A DNA stretch of 64,000 bases, from contig NZ_WMEA01000001.1 of the NCBI RefSeq assembly GCF_021735925.1, positions 1,270,001 through 1,334,000 of the forward strand, in the 5' to 3' direction. Within the stretch, counting starts at the first letter, position 1, and the number at the start of each line of letters is the position of its first letter. Below the pieces are notes generated by a model. It did not search any database. It saw only the letters and a program-made list of their open reading frames with translations, and was not told the DNA's origin. The stretch is from Loktanella sp. M215. Lineage in GTDB: Bacteria > Pseudomonadota > Alphaproteobacteria > Rhodobacterales > Rhodobacteraceae. This document shows positions 29,430 through 39,450 of the stretch, in pieces. The position numbers and the translations under genes are program-made.

Positions 29430-29445
29430 ATTCACGTTTTTGAAT
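29430..29445. promoter_or_regulatory. SoxR/SqrR operator upstream of the SoxH-like gene
   Basis: ATTCACGTTTTTGAAT is an exact ATTC-N8-GAAT, located between the transporter gene end (29480) and the hydrolase start (29415). Confidence 0.75.
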
Positions 29446-29479
29446 GATACAGGCACGCGATGCGTCACGCAAAGAGTAT

Positions 29480-30532
29480 TCAGGCGATGTGGGCAAACCC
29501 GGTGATCAATTGGCGCAGGCCGATCCAAGCCCCCGCGAATATACCCGCCATGACCAGCGGGGCTGAATAGGCAAGCACCGAAATCGCGGACAGCCCCTGA
29601 CCGATGCTGCATCCCATCGCCAGCACGGCCCCTACGCCCATGATTGCGGCACCGGCAATCTGGCGGCGCAATTCGCGTGGATCCTCGCACGCTTCCCAAC
29701 GAAAGTGGCCTTTGATGAGGGAGCCGATGAACGCCCCAAGCAGAACGCCTGCCACGGACCCGACGCCGAAAGACAGCGACCGTGCGCTGGCCGTCATGGC
29801 GTAAAGCATCGTTTCCCCCAAGGGGGCGGCAAAAGTATGTGACTCCACGACTGTCGGCGCAAACCCGTTCAGGGCCACCCACTGCGTTCCGGCCCATCCC
29901 GAAACAACCGCCAGACCGACGCAGGTGCCCCACAGGATTGCGCGCCGCTCCGCGCGGAAGGCAGACGCAGACAGCGTGACAGCCAACACGCCCAAGCCGA
30001 TCGTGATGCCGATGCTGTTGACATTCAGACCGAGCGTCGCCGCGAGACCCTGCGCGATGCCAGGCGTCACGAAGGCCTGGGACTGCGGAAAGAACGCGAC
30101 CCTCAGATAGGCGAGTGGCCCGGAAATAGTGGCGAAAGCGGCCAGCCCCATCACAAGCACAATGACAAACGACCGCAGATCGCCACCGCCCAGTCTGGCC
30201 AGCGCACCGTAGCCACAGTTCCCTGCCAGGGCCATACCATAGCCGAACATCAAGCCGCCGACGGCACTCGCCAGCGGCTGGAACGCGAACGAAAGATAGA
30301 TCGTCCGTTCCGTTTCAAGCAAGCCTGCAGCGGCCAGTGTGAAACTGCCGCAGATGGCAACACCGATCGCGATGCCCCACATCCGCAGTCGCGTGGCGTC
30401 GTGACCATAGACCGCATCTTCGATCGCGCCCAATGTGCAGAACCGGCCCAAGCGTGCAGAGAGGCCGAGCAGTATTCCACCGACAAGTCCGATCAGCGCC
30501 AGGGTTGTCGTTTCGCCCAGTGTCTCAATCAT
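29480..30532 (-). CDS. YeeE/YedE-family sulfur (thiosulfate) transporter
   Basis: 350 residues and about nine to ten membrane helices. The family's conserved cysteines are visible in GRFCTLGA, AGNCGYGAL and AMGCSIGQGLS, the residues that relay thiosulfate in TsuA-type channels. GGAGG at ideal spacing fixes the start at 30532. It lies upstream of the SoxH-like gene on the same strand and probably imports a sulfur compound for the sox pathway or for assimilation. No SoxR site was found upstream of it. Confidence 0.85.
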   Translation of the reverse strand: MIETLGETTTLALIGLVGGILLGLSARLGRFCTLGAIEDAVYGHDATRLRMWGIAIGVAICGSFTLAAAGLLETERTIYLSFAFQPLASAVGGLMFGYGMALAGNCGYGALARLGGGDLRSFVIVLVMGLAAFATISGPLAYLRVAFFPQSQAFVTPGIAQGLAATLGLNVNSIGITIGLGVLAVTLSASAFRAERRAILWGTCVGLAVVSGWAGTQWVALNGFAPTVVESHTFAAPLGETMLYAMTASARSLSFGVGSVAGVLLGAFIGSLIKGHFRWEACEDPRELRRQIAGAAIMGVGAVLAMGCSIGQGLSAISVLAYSAPLVMAGIFAGAWIGLRQLITGFAHIA

Positions 30533-30592
30533 GACTTGGTCCTCCGCCAAGTAAGACGATAGAGCAAATCCATCTTTGACGGTAGCCTTCGT

Positions 30593-30897
30593 CATATGTC
30601 CATCGGGCTCTGTCGTCTGATGAGCCCGGCAAATTTCCATTTGCGTAAAAGTGGTTTGAGAACGCAGATGTCGTGGGTGCGGATGCCATGGAAATCATAG
30701 TGCGAAATGCGCCGTCAGCGCGTCATCTTTGCGCAACGGCCGACACAGCTTTCTTGTCGTTTCGATGCGATTTCCCTTGGAACATCCAGCTCGATCCGCG
30801 CTCAGACCATGACGGCCTGTTCGCTTGCCTGACTAGGTTTTGTCTGACAGGCCCGACCTATCCGATAGCGGCGTATTCAAACGGTAACCCGTTTGCC
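30593..30897. other. Gene-free stretch upstream of the sulfur transporter
   Basis: No reading frame or RNA recognised. It contains the presumed promoter of the transporter and borders a set of transposase remnants. Confidence 0.4.
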
Positions 30898-31082
30898 CCA
30901 TGATCGCGCGGGCGGCGGTGATCTTTCCGAACGAGGCCGCGATATGACGTTTCGTCGGCGCGATCCTGATGGAGCAGACTGAGGAATGGACAGTCGAGCG
31001 GGGCCGCTCGATGACGCTGGAAACGCTCGTACCAGTCTGCAATGATCTGACCGTCAGCTTGCCTGCTGCGCAGTGCGACTGA
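30898..31082 (+). pseudogene. IS256-family transposase, C-terminal remnant
   Basis: The translated segment FPNEAAI, then a stop (TGA 30945-30947), then RFVGAILMEQTEEW, RSMTLETL and VSLPAA follows the end of mutator-type (IS256) transposases as I recall it. Only about 60 codons remain and one is nonsense. There is no upstream catalytic part. Confidence 0.6.
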
Positions 31083-31262
31083 CCAGCTCCGCCCGCCCAG
31101 AAGCGCGAGGCTCAACGTGAGCTACGCCACGACACGGGACACCATCCCCGATAACCCGGCGATCCGTCTGGACATGAACACGATTGCCCAGAAGCGGCGC
31201 CGGTTTGGTTCTCCCACTGCCCGCCAAGCGATTACAAAGCAATCTGCCGAGAGGGGCGCATT

Positions 31263-31449
31263 GGCGTTCAACAGCAAGTTTCGGTCTGTGTGCCTGAACG
31301 CGCACTGGTTCATGAGCCTTGCGGATGCGCAAGAAAAACTGGAGACGTGGCGTAGGCACTGCAACGAGGACCGACCTGACAGTGCGATCGGATATAACGT
31401 CCCGATCGCCCTGCATTATCCCGGCGGCGCAACCAGCCCGTCGCAATGA
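31263..31449 (+). pseudogene. IS3-family transposase OrfB, C-terminal remnant
   Basis: FNSKFRSVCLNAHWFMSL, WRRHCNEDRPDSAIG and the following PGGA are typical of the OrfB end in IS3-family (IS407-like) elements, beginning right after the position of the catalytic glutamate. The rest of the gene is absent. Confidence 0.72.
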
Positions 31450-31514
31450 CCGAGCCGGTAAACTCCAGCATCCGGCGGTCCAAGGTTGGGGAGCAGCGCA
31501 GGGCCTATACACCG

Positions 31515-31604
31515 CTTACGGTGATCCAGCGCCATCCGCACCGCGCGGGCGCGGAGCTCTGGTGACCAGCGGTTGGCCATCTTGCTTTTTTCCATGACGC
31601 TCAT
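31515..31604 (-). pseudogene. IS3-family transposase OrfA, N-terminal remnant
   Basis: About 30 codons (SKMANRWSPELRARAVRMAL) match the opening of IS3-family OrfA. It is oriented toward the OrfB remnant, so the two pieces come from different copies or an inverted rearrangement. Confidence 0.55.
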
Positions 31605-31672
31605 CCTTCTCAGGTTGCAAGTCTCCGGCAGGCCTGGCGCGGCTTACTCCCCTGCGGACAGGACAGTCTTTT

Positions 31673-34336
31673 CTAAATCCGCACTTCATCGCCTGAGTGA
31701 GCGGCGAGTGTGGTCAGAATGGCATCGCAGATATCCTCGAAGGGGGTGCCGGACTTCTGGATGTTCAACCGCGATCTTGATGAAGGCGCGTCAGTCAGAT
31801 GCGCCGACAGACAGATGACGGGAACGCAGGAGCCTGCCACTGCGTCTTCCTTCAGGATTTCCAGACCGGCGCCATCGGGAAGTTCGAGGTCCAGAACAAT
31901 GAGGTCAAACTGATATTTCGCCAGCTTGCTTTTGGCATCGCAGACCGAGAGAGCTGTCATGACGGTCGCACGATCCGTCATCGCTAAACTCAGAAGGTGC
32001 GAAAAGGCTGGATCGTCCTCCACATGAAGGATGCGCGGCAAACCCGGCGTCTGGGGTTCTGCGTGACTTTCGCCCGTGTCGTGCGCGGATGCCTGAATAC
32101 CCATTGCCGGAATGGTGAACCAGAAGGTCGCACCGCCTGCGGGATTGTTGAAAAACCCGATCTCGCCGCCCAGGAGCTCCACGAGGCCCTTGGCGATATG
32201 CAGGCCGATGCCGGAGCCGCCAAAATTACGAGAGGTTGATCCATCTTGCTGCCTGAATCGCGTATAGACATGTTCGACGAAGTCGATGGGAATACCGGGC
32301 CCCTTGTCGGTGACGCTGATACGGATCGTCGGGCCGACAGCTTTGACATTAAGCGCAATGTCCGAGCCTGTCGGTGAAAATTTCGCCGCATTCGAGATTA
32401 GATTCGACAACACCTGCACAAAACGGCCCGCGTCGGTGCGAGCATGAAACGCGCGTGACGTGGCCAATGGCAAGACATTCACCTTCAAATTGCTCGTATA
32501 GGGTTCCAGCTTGCGGATCGTCTGAGCGCACAGCGCGGCAATATCGTGGCGCTTGATCTCGAGTGTGACGCCGCCCTGCGCGAGGCGGTCCATGTCAAGC
32601 AGATCGTTGATGAGTGCGAGCAGACGTTCGCAATTGCTTTGTGCAATCTCGATCAGGCGATATTCCAACGACTCGGGCGCCCAGTTCGCCTTGGCGCGGA
32701 TCATGCCAACCGCGCCGCGGACAGACGTCAGCGGCGTGCGCAATTCGTGGCTGATCGTGGATACAAAGTTGCTTTTCACGATATCGAGTTTGCGCGCTTC
32801 GGTCATATCCATGATCTGCGATATGACACATGCTGGCGTACTGCCCGCACCGGGTAGATATGACCGGCTGATGAGTCCCAGCACGACTTTGCCGTCAGGC
32901 CGGTGAAGCGTAACCTCGCCGCTGGACCGCGCGTGCTGTCCGTTGACGAGCAAAGACACGGCGGCCCGTTCTCCGGCTTGATGGGCATCATCCATGTATG
33001 CGGTCGGTGGCACTCGCGGATCCACGTCATGATCGATGCCCAGAAGCCGGCTCATCGCTGCATTCTGCCGGTACATGCTTCCATCGACGCTTTCGACGCA
33101 AGTGGCGATCGGCGCCGCATCGAGGACATCGTGGAAGCGTCTCGATCCCATCTCGACAATTTGTCCGACGGATCTGGCGAGGACCCCGACAAGGTCGCGC
33201 CGGTCACGCCCCCTGACCTCGATCTGGGTGTCACCGTCGCAAACGCGTCTCAGGCTGGTTGCCAGGTCCCTTAACGGTGACACGAAACTGCGTGATTGCC
33301 AGATCGCCATGAGAAGCGACAGAAGCAGCGCCGTGCCTGTGATCGCGACCGTCTGCCAGTAGCGGCGGGTGATGTCGGCCCGGGACGCGGCGATCGCTGC
33401 CTTTTGAGCAAGACGCAGATCGTTTGAAAAGGTCATCAATCCGTCGATCACTGCGGTCGCCGCCCCAAACCATTCCGGTCCGGTGGCCGCATTGGCATTA
33501 CCGTTCTGGGCTTGCCTGCGCAGATCGTCGAGCCGCTGACCGTCGTTGCCGGACAGGATTGATTGAAGCTCCTCTGCGTAGATCGGCGATGAAAGGCGTT
33601 GGAACCGGCTGAAAAGCGTCGTCTGACTGGCCTGCATTTCGGCCATTTCCAACTGCTTTGCCAAGTCGAAGGCGTCCGAAGCAAAACCGTTTGCCCCCGC
33701 TGCACGCTCGCGGCCCAGAAATTCAACGGCTTCCTCGATCAGGTTGATCGTCTGGCCTAGGCGGTCTTTTTCGCTGATGGTGCCCGCAACCGCCGGCAGG
33801 TCGGTCACGGCCAGCAATGTGCCGATCTTGTCCGTGTAGAACGTCATCATGTCCGGACGCGCCACATCCAGCGCATCGACCCGTTGGCGCATCGCCGGAA
33901 TATCTTGCGCGATGACGTCGGCAAGGTTGAGAGACGTCCAGATCTGGTTGGTGAGATCCCCTTTTATGCCGACTGCCCCGCGCACTGAGCGATTCGGAAA
34001 TGCCTCTTCTCTCAGGTGGCTCAAACTGTCGAAGACGGCGTCATCAGTGGCAGCCCGCTGACCCTTCAATGCCGCGCCAAACTCCTGTCCGGCCGAGCCG
34101 ATGAAGCCCGATGACATACCCCTTTCACGCTGGAGTTCGGTAATGATCCGGCTGGCCGCGAGCGATGCATCGGCGAGCGTATTCTGGGTCTGCAGCACGG
34201 AAAGGCGTTCCGCGTTGTCCCGAATGACGATGGAGGCAAGCAGGATCACGGCACAAATCGGCGCAATCACGATCGCGATCGCATAAAGAAGCGTTCTGCG
34301 CTCTGCCATTAAATCACTGGGGAAAGTCTTTTTCAT
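31673..34336 (-). CDS. Hybrid histidine kinase with NIT-type sensor domain
   Basis: 887 residues. TM1 (~16-37), a large periplasmic helical domain of nitrate/nitrite-sensor (NIT) type (TELQRERGMSSGFIG at 67-80), TM2 (~327-346), HAMP (~347-400), PAS (~401-515), HisKA with H530 (STISHELRTP), HATPase (NAAKFS N-box, DKGPGI, GGSGIGLHIA) and a C-terminal receiver with the phospho-acceptor in IVLDLELPDG. It would autophosphorylate, pass phosphate to its own receiver, then to an HPt such as the one at 39704. It lies 87 bp after another hybrid kinase on the same strand. The NIT assignment rests on one motif and topology. Confidence 0.87.
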   Translation of the reverse strand: MKKTFPSDLMAERRTLLYAIAIVIAPICAVILLASIVIRDNAERLSVLQTQNTLADASLAASRIITELQRERGMSSGFIGSAGQEFGAALKGQRAATDDAVFDSLSHLREEAFPNRSVRGAVGIKGDLTNQIWTSLNLADVIAQDIPAMRQRVDALDVARPDMMTFYTDKIGTLLAVTDLPAVAGTISEKDRLGQTINLIEEAVEFLGRERAAGANGFASDAFDLAKQLEMAEMQASQTTLFSRFQRLSSPIYAEELQSILSGNDGQRLDDLRRQAQNGNANAATGPEWFGAATAVIDGLMTFSNDLRLAQKAAIAASRADITRRYWQTVAITGTALLLSLLMAIWQSRSFVSPLRDLATSLRRVCDGDTQIEVRGRDRRDLVGVLARSVGQIVEMGSRRFHDVLDAAPIATCVESVDGSMYRQNAAMSRLLGIDHDVDPRVPPTAYMDDAHQAGERAAVSLLVNGQHARSSGEVTLHRPDGKVVLGLISRSYLPGAGSTPACVISQIMDMTEARKLDIVKSNFVSTISHELRTPLTSVRGAVGMIRAKANWAPESLEYRLIEIAQSNCERLLALINDLLDMDRLAQGGVTLEIKRHDIAALCAQTIRKLEPYTSNLKVNVLPLATSRAFHARTDAGRFVQVLSNLISNAAKFSPTGSDIALNVKAVGPTIRISVTDKGPGIPIDFVEHVYTRFRQQDGSTSRNFGGSGIGLHIAKGLVELLGGEIGFFNNPAGGATFWFTIPAMGIQASAHDTGESHAEPQTPGLPRILHVEDDPAFSHLLSLAMTDRATVMTALSVCDAKSKLAKYQFDLIVLDLELPDGAGLEILKEDAVAGSCVPVICLSAHLTDAPSSRSRLNIQKSGTPFEDICDAILTTLAAHSGDEVRI

Positions 34337-34423
34337 TTGGGTGATTTTTCAGCTCTGCCAGTCTTACGATAATTTCAAAAGTCGGTGACGCGGCACACAG
34401 GACAGGGCATGACCTGCCAAATT

Positions 34424-36898
34424 TCAATTGACGCCTTGCGATACGCGTTCTGGTGCGACTGCAGAATCGGGGTAGTGATGACGACGCGCCAGGATCGACA
34501 GGACCGCCTCGATCACAGTCATTTCCGAGTCCACTGACTTTGTCAGGGAACGCTCGACGCGATCCGAACTCTCGGGTGAGATGTCAAAAGCGGAATAGAG
34601 GACAATCGAGGTTTCAAGCGGAATATCGTCGATGACATCCAGCCCGCGACCGTCGGGCAATAATTGATCGAGAAGGACAAGGTCGAACCTCTCGACCTCA
34701 AGGCGCGCGCGAGCCTCGGCCACGGTGCCGGCACAGGTCGTCACGGCGGTGTCCCCGATGCTTTGGCCGATGATCTCCTGCAGGGACAGATCATCCTCGA
34801 CATAGAGGACTTTCGACAGTCCCTGGTTGGTCTGTTTCGTCAGTCCGGCGATGGCGGCTCGCAATATTTCCGCATTGAGGCAATCGGCGACCGATGTGGC
34901 GGCACCTGCCGCGGCCATCATCATCGATCTGGTCTCGACTGTCGCGTTTTCGTTCAGGATGACCACCGGTATCCTCATGAGGTTTGCCGCTGCTTCCAGA
35001 TTGCGCAGCGCGGCATGATCCGTGGCTGCGACGGCGTCGACAATGCAGGTCACATAATCGAGTGTCTGCATCAGCAGTCTTGCGGTGTCTGCATCAGGGG
35101 CAATGTCAGTACTGACACCAATCTCCTCCAGCGCCAGGCGAGTCGACATGATGATGCTGTCATCGCTGCTACAAATCAGAAGGCGCCTGACGGCGACCTG
35201 ATGTCGTGGCGGCGGCACTTTGTCGGCCGCGTAGGGTGTCGCCGAGGCAAGCGGCAGATCGATGTGAAAGGTCGCGCCTTCGCCGGGCACCGAGTCAAAG
35301 GAAATCTGTCCATCCATGGCCTCGATAATCGCGCGGGTGATATAAAGCCCCAGACCCGTGCCGCCGACATCGCGTGTGACGGTCGCATTGGCCTGCTGAA
35401 ACTGGCTGAAGATTCGATCGCGGAACTCGTCGGAAATACCGGGACCCTGGTCGCAAACAGATATTCTGACGCCGGTGGTATGCCAATTGCAGCGCATCGT
35501 GACCGCGGACCCGGCGGGGGTGAATTTCACGGCATTCGACAGCAGGTTGACAAGCGACTGGTGAAAACGGTCGGCGTCCACCATCACGGCTGCCGACGGC
35601 GCATCGTCAATCAGTGTAAAGCGGATGTCTTTGTCCGGCGCGTAATTGCGTCCACTGCTGAAGGCTTGCTCCATCATCGCCCGCAAGGATTCGCGTGTCT
35701 TTGAAATCCGCATCTTCCCCGCGGTGAATTTCTGGACCTCCAGCAGGTCGTTGATCAAAACCACCAATCGTTCTGAATTGCGATTGGCGATCGCCAGCAT
35801 CTGTGTCGCCTTGCCCGGAAGTACGCCGGCCGATCCATTGATGATAAGGCTCAGGGAGCCACGGATCGACGTCAGAGGCGTCCGAAGCTCATGGCTGACG
35901 ACGGAGATGAATTCATCCTTCGCCTTTTCGGCATTCTTCTGGTTGGCGATGTCAGTGATTGTCCCGTTCCAGATCAGCTTGCCGGGAAATTTCCGGCGGA
36001 CATCGGCTGCAATGACGATCCATGTCTGTGTGCCGTCGGCGCGCTGATACTGTGCCTCGATCGAAAACGCCTGCGGCGCTGCGTGGGATTTGGCGATCAT
36101 CTGGCTTAGCTCGTCCCTTGCATTCTGGTCGAGCCTGCCAAGGAAAGGGGTGGCGTCAACCAACATTTCGGGTGCCGTAATGCCGAGGATGCGCCAACTG
36201 GCATCTGATATATATGTAAATACAGGTTGTGCGTTGGCCGTGTTTTCGAATTGAAACAATGCGGACGGTGCGTTGTTGGCAATACCGGTGATCCGCGCCT
36301 CGGCTTCTGCATAGGCGGCCACGGCCGTTCTGCGTTCATCCTCGCGCAGAAAATAAATACCCATGATCCACACGACGAAAATATTGACCGGCACAAACAA
36401 GGCCAGCGAGATGAGCAGGACCGGTAATGGCACGGGTGTGGAAAAAAACAGCACGATCGGAGATACTATGGCAGGTGCCAAGGCCTGAACCCAAAGATAT
36501 GTCGTGTTCATCCGGCGCCCTTTGCCGCGGGTCCACCACGCGGCAATCGCGATGGCGGTTAAACCCACCGCGACGACAGTCAATGCACCGGGCACCGCAC
36601 CAACGCCACCGTAAGACAGTCGCAATGCGGCAAGCGCTATTGTCGAGATAATTGCAGCAATCGGGCCGCCGAATGTGCCCGCAAGGGCCACAACGGCCAG
36701 CCTGGGGTCGGTCCGCGTGCCGGCAATCAATTCGACCGAGTTGTTCATGACGATCGCGCCAACGACAGTGAACATTGCACCGAGGATTATCCCCTTAATC
36801 CAGACGGATGACTGCAGCCGATAGCGGATATCGGAAAGAAACATCGTTGCCAGAAAGATGATCGCAGCACTTTCAAACATGGCGTTCACGTGGGTCAT
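34424..36898 (-). CDS. Hybrid histidine kinase with LytS-like membrane sensor
   Basis: 824 residues. The N-terminus has five to six membrane helices, including a 5TMR-LYT-like pattern (NNSVELIAGTRTDPRLAVV between helices), then PAS (~200-320), HisKA with H336 (VVSHELRTPL), HATPase (NAVKFT, GTGLGLYI), a degenerate receiver-like domain lacking a clear Asp, and a C-terminal receiver (LVLLDQLLPDGRG). It is probably the first gene of a two-kinase unit with the gene at 31673. A second start at residue 7 is possible. The ligand is unknown. Confidence 0.87.
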   Translation of the reverse strand: MTHVNAMFESAAIIFLATMFLSDIRYRLQSSVWIKGIILGAMFTVVGAIVMNNSVELIAGTRTDPRLAVVALAGTFGGPIAAIISTIALAALRLSYGGVGAVPGALTVVAVGLTAIAIAAWWTRGKGRRMNTTYLWVQALAPAIVSPIVLFFSTPVPLPVLLISLALFVPVNIFVVWIMGIYFLREDERRTAVAAYAEAEARITGIANNAPSALFQFENTANAQPVFTYISDASWRILGITAPEMLVDATPFLGRLDQNARDELSQMIAKSHAAPQAFSIEAQYQRADGTQTWIVIAADVRRKFPGKLIWNGTITDIANQKNAEKAKDEFISVVSHELRTPLTSIRGSLSLIINGSAGVLPGKATQMLAIANRNSERLVVLINDLLEVQKFTAGKMRISKTRESLRAMMEQAFSSGRNYAPDKDIRFTLIDDAPSAAVMVDADRFHQSLVNLLSNAVKFTPAGSAVTMRCNWHTTGVRISVCDQGPGISDEFRDRIFSQFQQANATVTRDVGGTGLGLYITRAIIEAMDGQISFDSVPGEGATFHIDLPLASATPYAADKVPPPRHQVAVRRLLICSSDDSIIMSTRLALEEIGVSTDIAPDADTARLLMQTLDYVTCIVDAVAATDHAALRNLEAAANLMRIPVVILNENATVETRSMMMAAAGAATSVADCLNAEILRAAIAGLTKQTNQGLSKVLYVEDDLSLQEIIGQSIGDTAVTTCAGTVAEARARLEVERFDLVLLDQLLPDGRGLDVIDDIPLETSIVLYSAFDISPESSDRVERSLTKSVDSEMTVIEAVLSILARRHHYPDSAVAPERVSQGVN

Positions 36899-37444
36899 CT
36901 TGCTGCGCTCACTACTCTAGGGCGTTCATATGCAATCGGTAAAACCTGATTTCATGAAAAAGACATGAAATTTGGATGATTTCTCAGGTGAGAGACGGTT
37001 TAATGAGAGATTTCCTGTCAAGAACAGAGGAAGAATGAGGCCCGGGGTTCGCGCTGCGCCGCAGCCTAACCTTTGCCTGAAACAGGAGAGCCCCTGTTCT
37101 TGCCAAGATCAGGCCCCGCCACCGATTTCGGCGGTGCCAAAGGCATTGAATCGGTTCAATGGTGCCGAAGATCCGGATTCCGGCCATCGTGCCGTGTGGC
37201 GCGCAGGGTTCGTTTGTGGCAATCGCGCCCGCGAACACCCCAGGCCGGGACGGCCGTCCTGCGGCGCGCGCCAAGCCCCCTTCGTGCAGCTGGATCAGCA
37301 AAGACCCGCGCCCGGGTCGCGGGGTCGCTGGACCAGTGCGCCGCGCGAAAACGGGCGGTTGCAGGATTGCCCACCCCGCCCGTCCATCCGCATGAATGCG
37401 CCATGTGCATCCTTCGCGAACAGCGTTTTGCAGCAGCGCCCCTG
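36899..37444. other. Gene-free 546-bp region
   Basis: No supported gene. The left part is AT-rich (promoter of the kinase at 36898); the right part is GC-rich with short hairpins (CCGCCACCGATTTCGGCGG near 37116). It may be eroded coding or mobile DNA, but I recognise nothing. Confidence 0.4.
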
Positions 37445-38251
37445 TCAGGCGATGAAGTCCGCCTGGGTATCATAAACCATGACCTTGATCTGATCCAAAG
37501 TCAGTGTGGCGTGATCGGTATCTTGCAAGATGACCTGTTCATTTGTGCCAGGGAGAGACAGGCGGGTGTTGTTGCCGTCCTGTACACACAGATCAAGCAG
37601 CATCTCGGCCGTCATCGCGATCTGGTCCGGCGTGTAGAAGGAAAACACAAGCGTATCGCCGTCGGCTGCCGAAAAATCTGTCACGATATCGTCGTCAAAA
37701 TCGCCATCGAATGCGAATATATCCGCGCCCGCTCCTCCGGTCAGCACGTCTGATCCCCAGTTGCCCGACAGGTAGTCAGCGCCAGCCCCACCGAAGATGA
37801 TATCGTTGCCGCGGGCACCGTAGAGTTCATCATCTCCACATGCGCCAAAGATCAGTTCATCTGCTTGTGTCCCGACAAACAGGATGTTGTCGGCCACACA
37901 GGACGGTTGATCGACAGGATCAGACTGCGTATCGCCGTGATCATTGCTGTCTTCGTCTTTTGTGCAACTTTGGTCATTGTGTTCGCTATCGGTCTGCCCG
38001 GAATCGTCGTGGCTGCGATGCTTGTCGTCGTTCTGGTCCACCCGATGCTTTTCGTTGCGGGCCTCGTCGTGATTCAATTTGACGCGATCAGCGTTGCCGT
38101 GGGCCTTATCAGAACCGTTTCCATGGCCCGTCGTCCAGTCTGACCCACGTTTGGCGAGCAAGCCCGATTCCCTGCCCTTTGTCACACCGACGTCATCGTC
38201 GTCACGCCACTCTTGTGATTTTCCCGGTTCAGAATGTGAAAATCGTTTCAT
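37445..38251 (-). CDS. RTX (haemolysin-type calcium-binding repeat) protein
   Basis: 268 residues from the ATG after GAGGAG. Residues ~1-115 are extremely polar, rich in Asp, His, Asn and Ser, without a signal peptide. Then come three to four nonapeptide repeats (GACGDDELYGARGNDIIFGG, GGAGADIFAF) forming a calcium roll, and a C-terminal beta segment (TDFSAADGDTLVF) as in type I secretion substrates. It would be exported by a type I system, none of which is encoded in the window, and may bind the cell surface or polysaccharide. A start 30 codons upstream (38341) exists but lacks support. Confidence 0.8.
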   Translation of the reverse strand: MKRFSHSEPGKSQEWRDDDDVGVTKGRESGLLAKRGSDWTTGHGNGSDKAHGNADRVKLNHDEARNEKHRVDQNDDKHRSHDDSGQTDSEHNDQSCTKDEDSNDHGDTQSDPVDQPSCVADNILFVGTQADELIFGACGDDELYGARGNDIIFGGAGADYLSGNWGSDVLTGGAGADIFAFDGDFDDDIVTDFSAADGDTLVFSFYTPDQIAMTAEMLLDLCVQDGNNTRLSLPGTNEQVILQDTDHATLTLDQIKVMVYDTQADFIA

Positions 38252-38430
38252 GATGCAAAGCTCCTCGCAATCGGCAACACAGAGAAGGCTGCAATAATCA
38301 GAAGTCATTTCTGGAACGTTATGGGGCTCCATATAGTTCAAGTTGGTTCATTTTATTTTTGATAAAAATGAAAGATTAAATTGGGAAATATTTTCATAAA
38401 CCGGTCTGACAGTTCCGCTTTCATCAAGAT

Positions 38431-38610
38431 TTACGCGAGGCGTCCGCGAATGCGACGGGCCTTCCGGCGACGGCGATGAAGATAAGCATGTGCGATTTTT
38501 CTGGCGGCGCGCTGACGGTCAGCGATTGGTTTCAGGACGGAGTTGGGATGGCGCGCGACGAGGGCTGTCCGGAATATGACGTGTCGCAGCTGGCGCCGTC
38601 CGTCTGCAAT
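38431..38610 (-). pseudogene. IS110-family transposase, C-terminal remnant
   Basis: The pattern GRRQLRHVIFRTALVARHPN followed by VLKPIADRQRAA corresponds to the conserved end of IS110/IS116-type transposases. Upstream sequence does not continue the match in one frame. Confidence 0.55.
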
Positions 38611-38640
38611 TGCACGCTTGCTTCGCAGCAGATCAAGGCG

Positions 38641-39164
38641 TCGATCAACCGCGCCAGATCGACGAGGCGGTTGTGCCCAGCTCTCGTGTTCGACGTCAGC
38701 AGGTTCTGGCCATCCAGCAGAGAAACAAGATCCAGCCAATTACGGCTGACAACTATGCCAATGTTAACTCGCTCATGATACGTTCCTTCTGTCTTGCGGT
38801 CCTCAGTGGCCGTACTCAACTGTTCGAGACGATGAAGAAAGACGGTGCCGTCTCGCCAGGAAACGTGGTTACGCCACAAGGCCGAGACGCCATGTACCGC
38901 TTTTTCACTTGCCATTGCCACGGTCGGTGACGGGGTCAGAACAGACGATCAGAGATGCAGATGGGTCCGGAGGCGTGATTAAGAGATCATGACCGCCGCG
39001 GGAACTATGGCAGAGAGGGAGACCTTTGGACTTTGATCGTAGCGTGTGTCGACGCGCATTTGTGTTTCAAACGCTTGTGAGGTCTGGGCTTGATCTCACC
39101 AAAACGGCTAGATGAGAATTCCCCAGTTTGGCGCTGATGCGAATGGCGCCTCTGTTGAGGCTAA
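38641..39164. other. Degenerate region between transposase remnants
   Basis: No credible gene. Short frames exist on both strands but resemble no family I know. It is probably scrambled mobile-element DNA. Confidence 0.4.
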
Positions 39165-39234
39165 GGGAAAGGCGCGCAGGTGGTTGGATTGAGGGAGATC
39201 GTAATGATTCTGGGATCGGGGCGGCAGTCTCTGG

Positions 39235-39450
39235 CTCCGGTAATGTCGCAGACCTGACTGGCGGTCACGACGAATCGGATGGGCGGACCACGCGCATCGG
39301 TCACGGCATGCAGCCCGGTGTTCATACCGCGCATTGTGCGATTGATCAGACGGCCACGCCCCCCCTTTTTTGGACGAAGTCTCGGGGCCGTGCGACGTGA
39401 TTTGACGAAAATGGCATCGATTGAGATCGACTTCTTGGCGGGTGCCTCTG
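39235..39450 (-). pseudogene. IS5-family transposase, internal remnant
   Basis: The segment SISIDAIFVKSRRTA, KKGGRGRLINRTMRGMNT, LHAVTDARGPP and TASQVCDITGA follows the central part of IS5 (IS427-like) transposases, including the catalytic-domain start. Both ends are missing. Confidence 0.7.

Noticed and set aside
36984..37473. Overlapping frames of about 105-167 codons upstream of the RTX gene
   Set aside because: Several frames are open on both strands because of high GC. None has a Shine-Dalgarno site or recognisable protein pattern.
38431..39164. Frames of 100-130 codons on both strands as hypothetical genes
   Set aside because: They lack ribosome binding sites, and one contains an IS110 end. 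The region looks like mobile-element debris.
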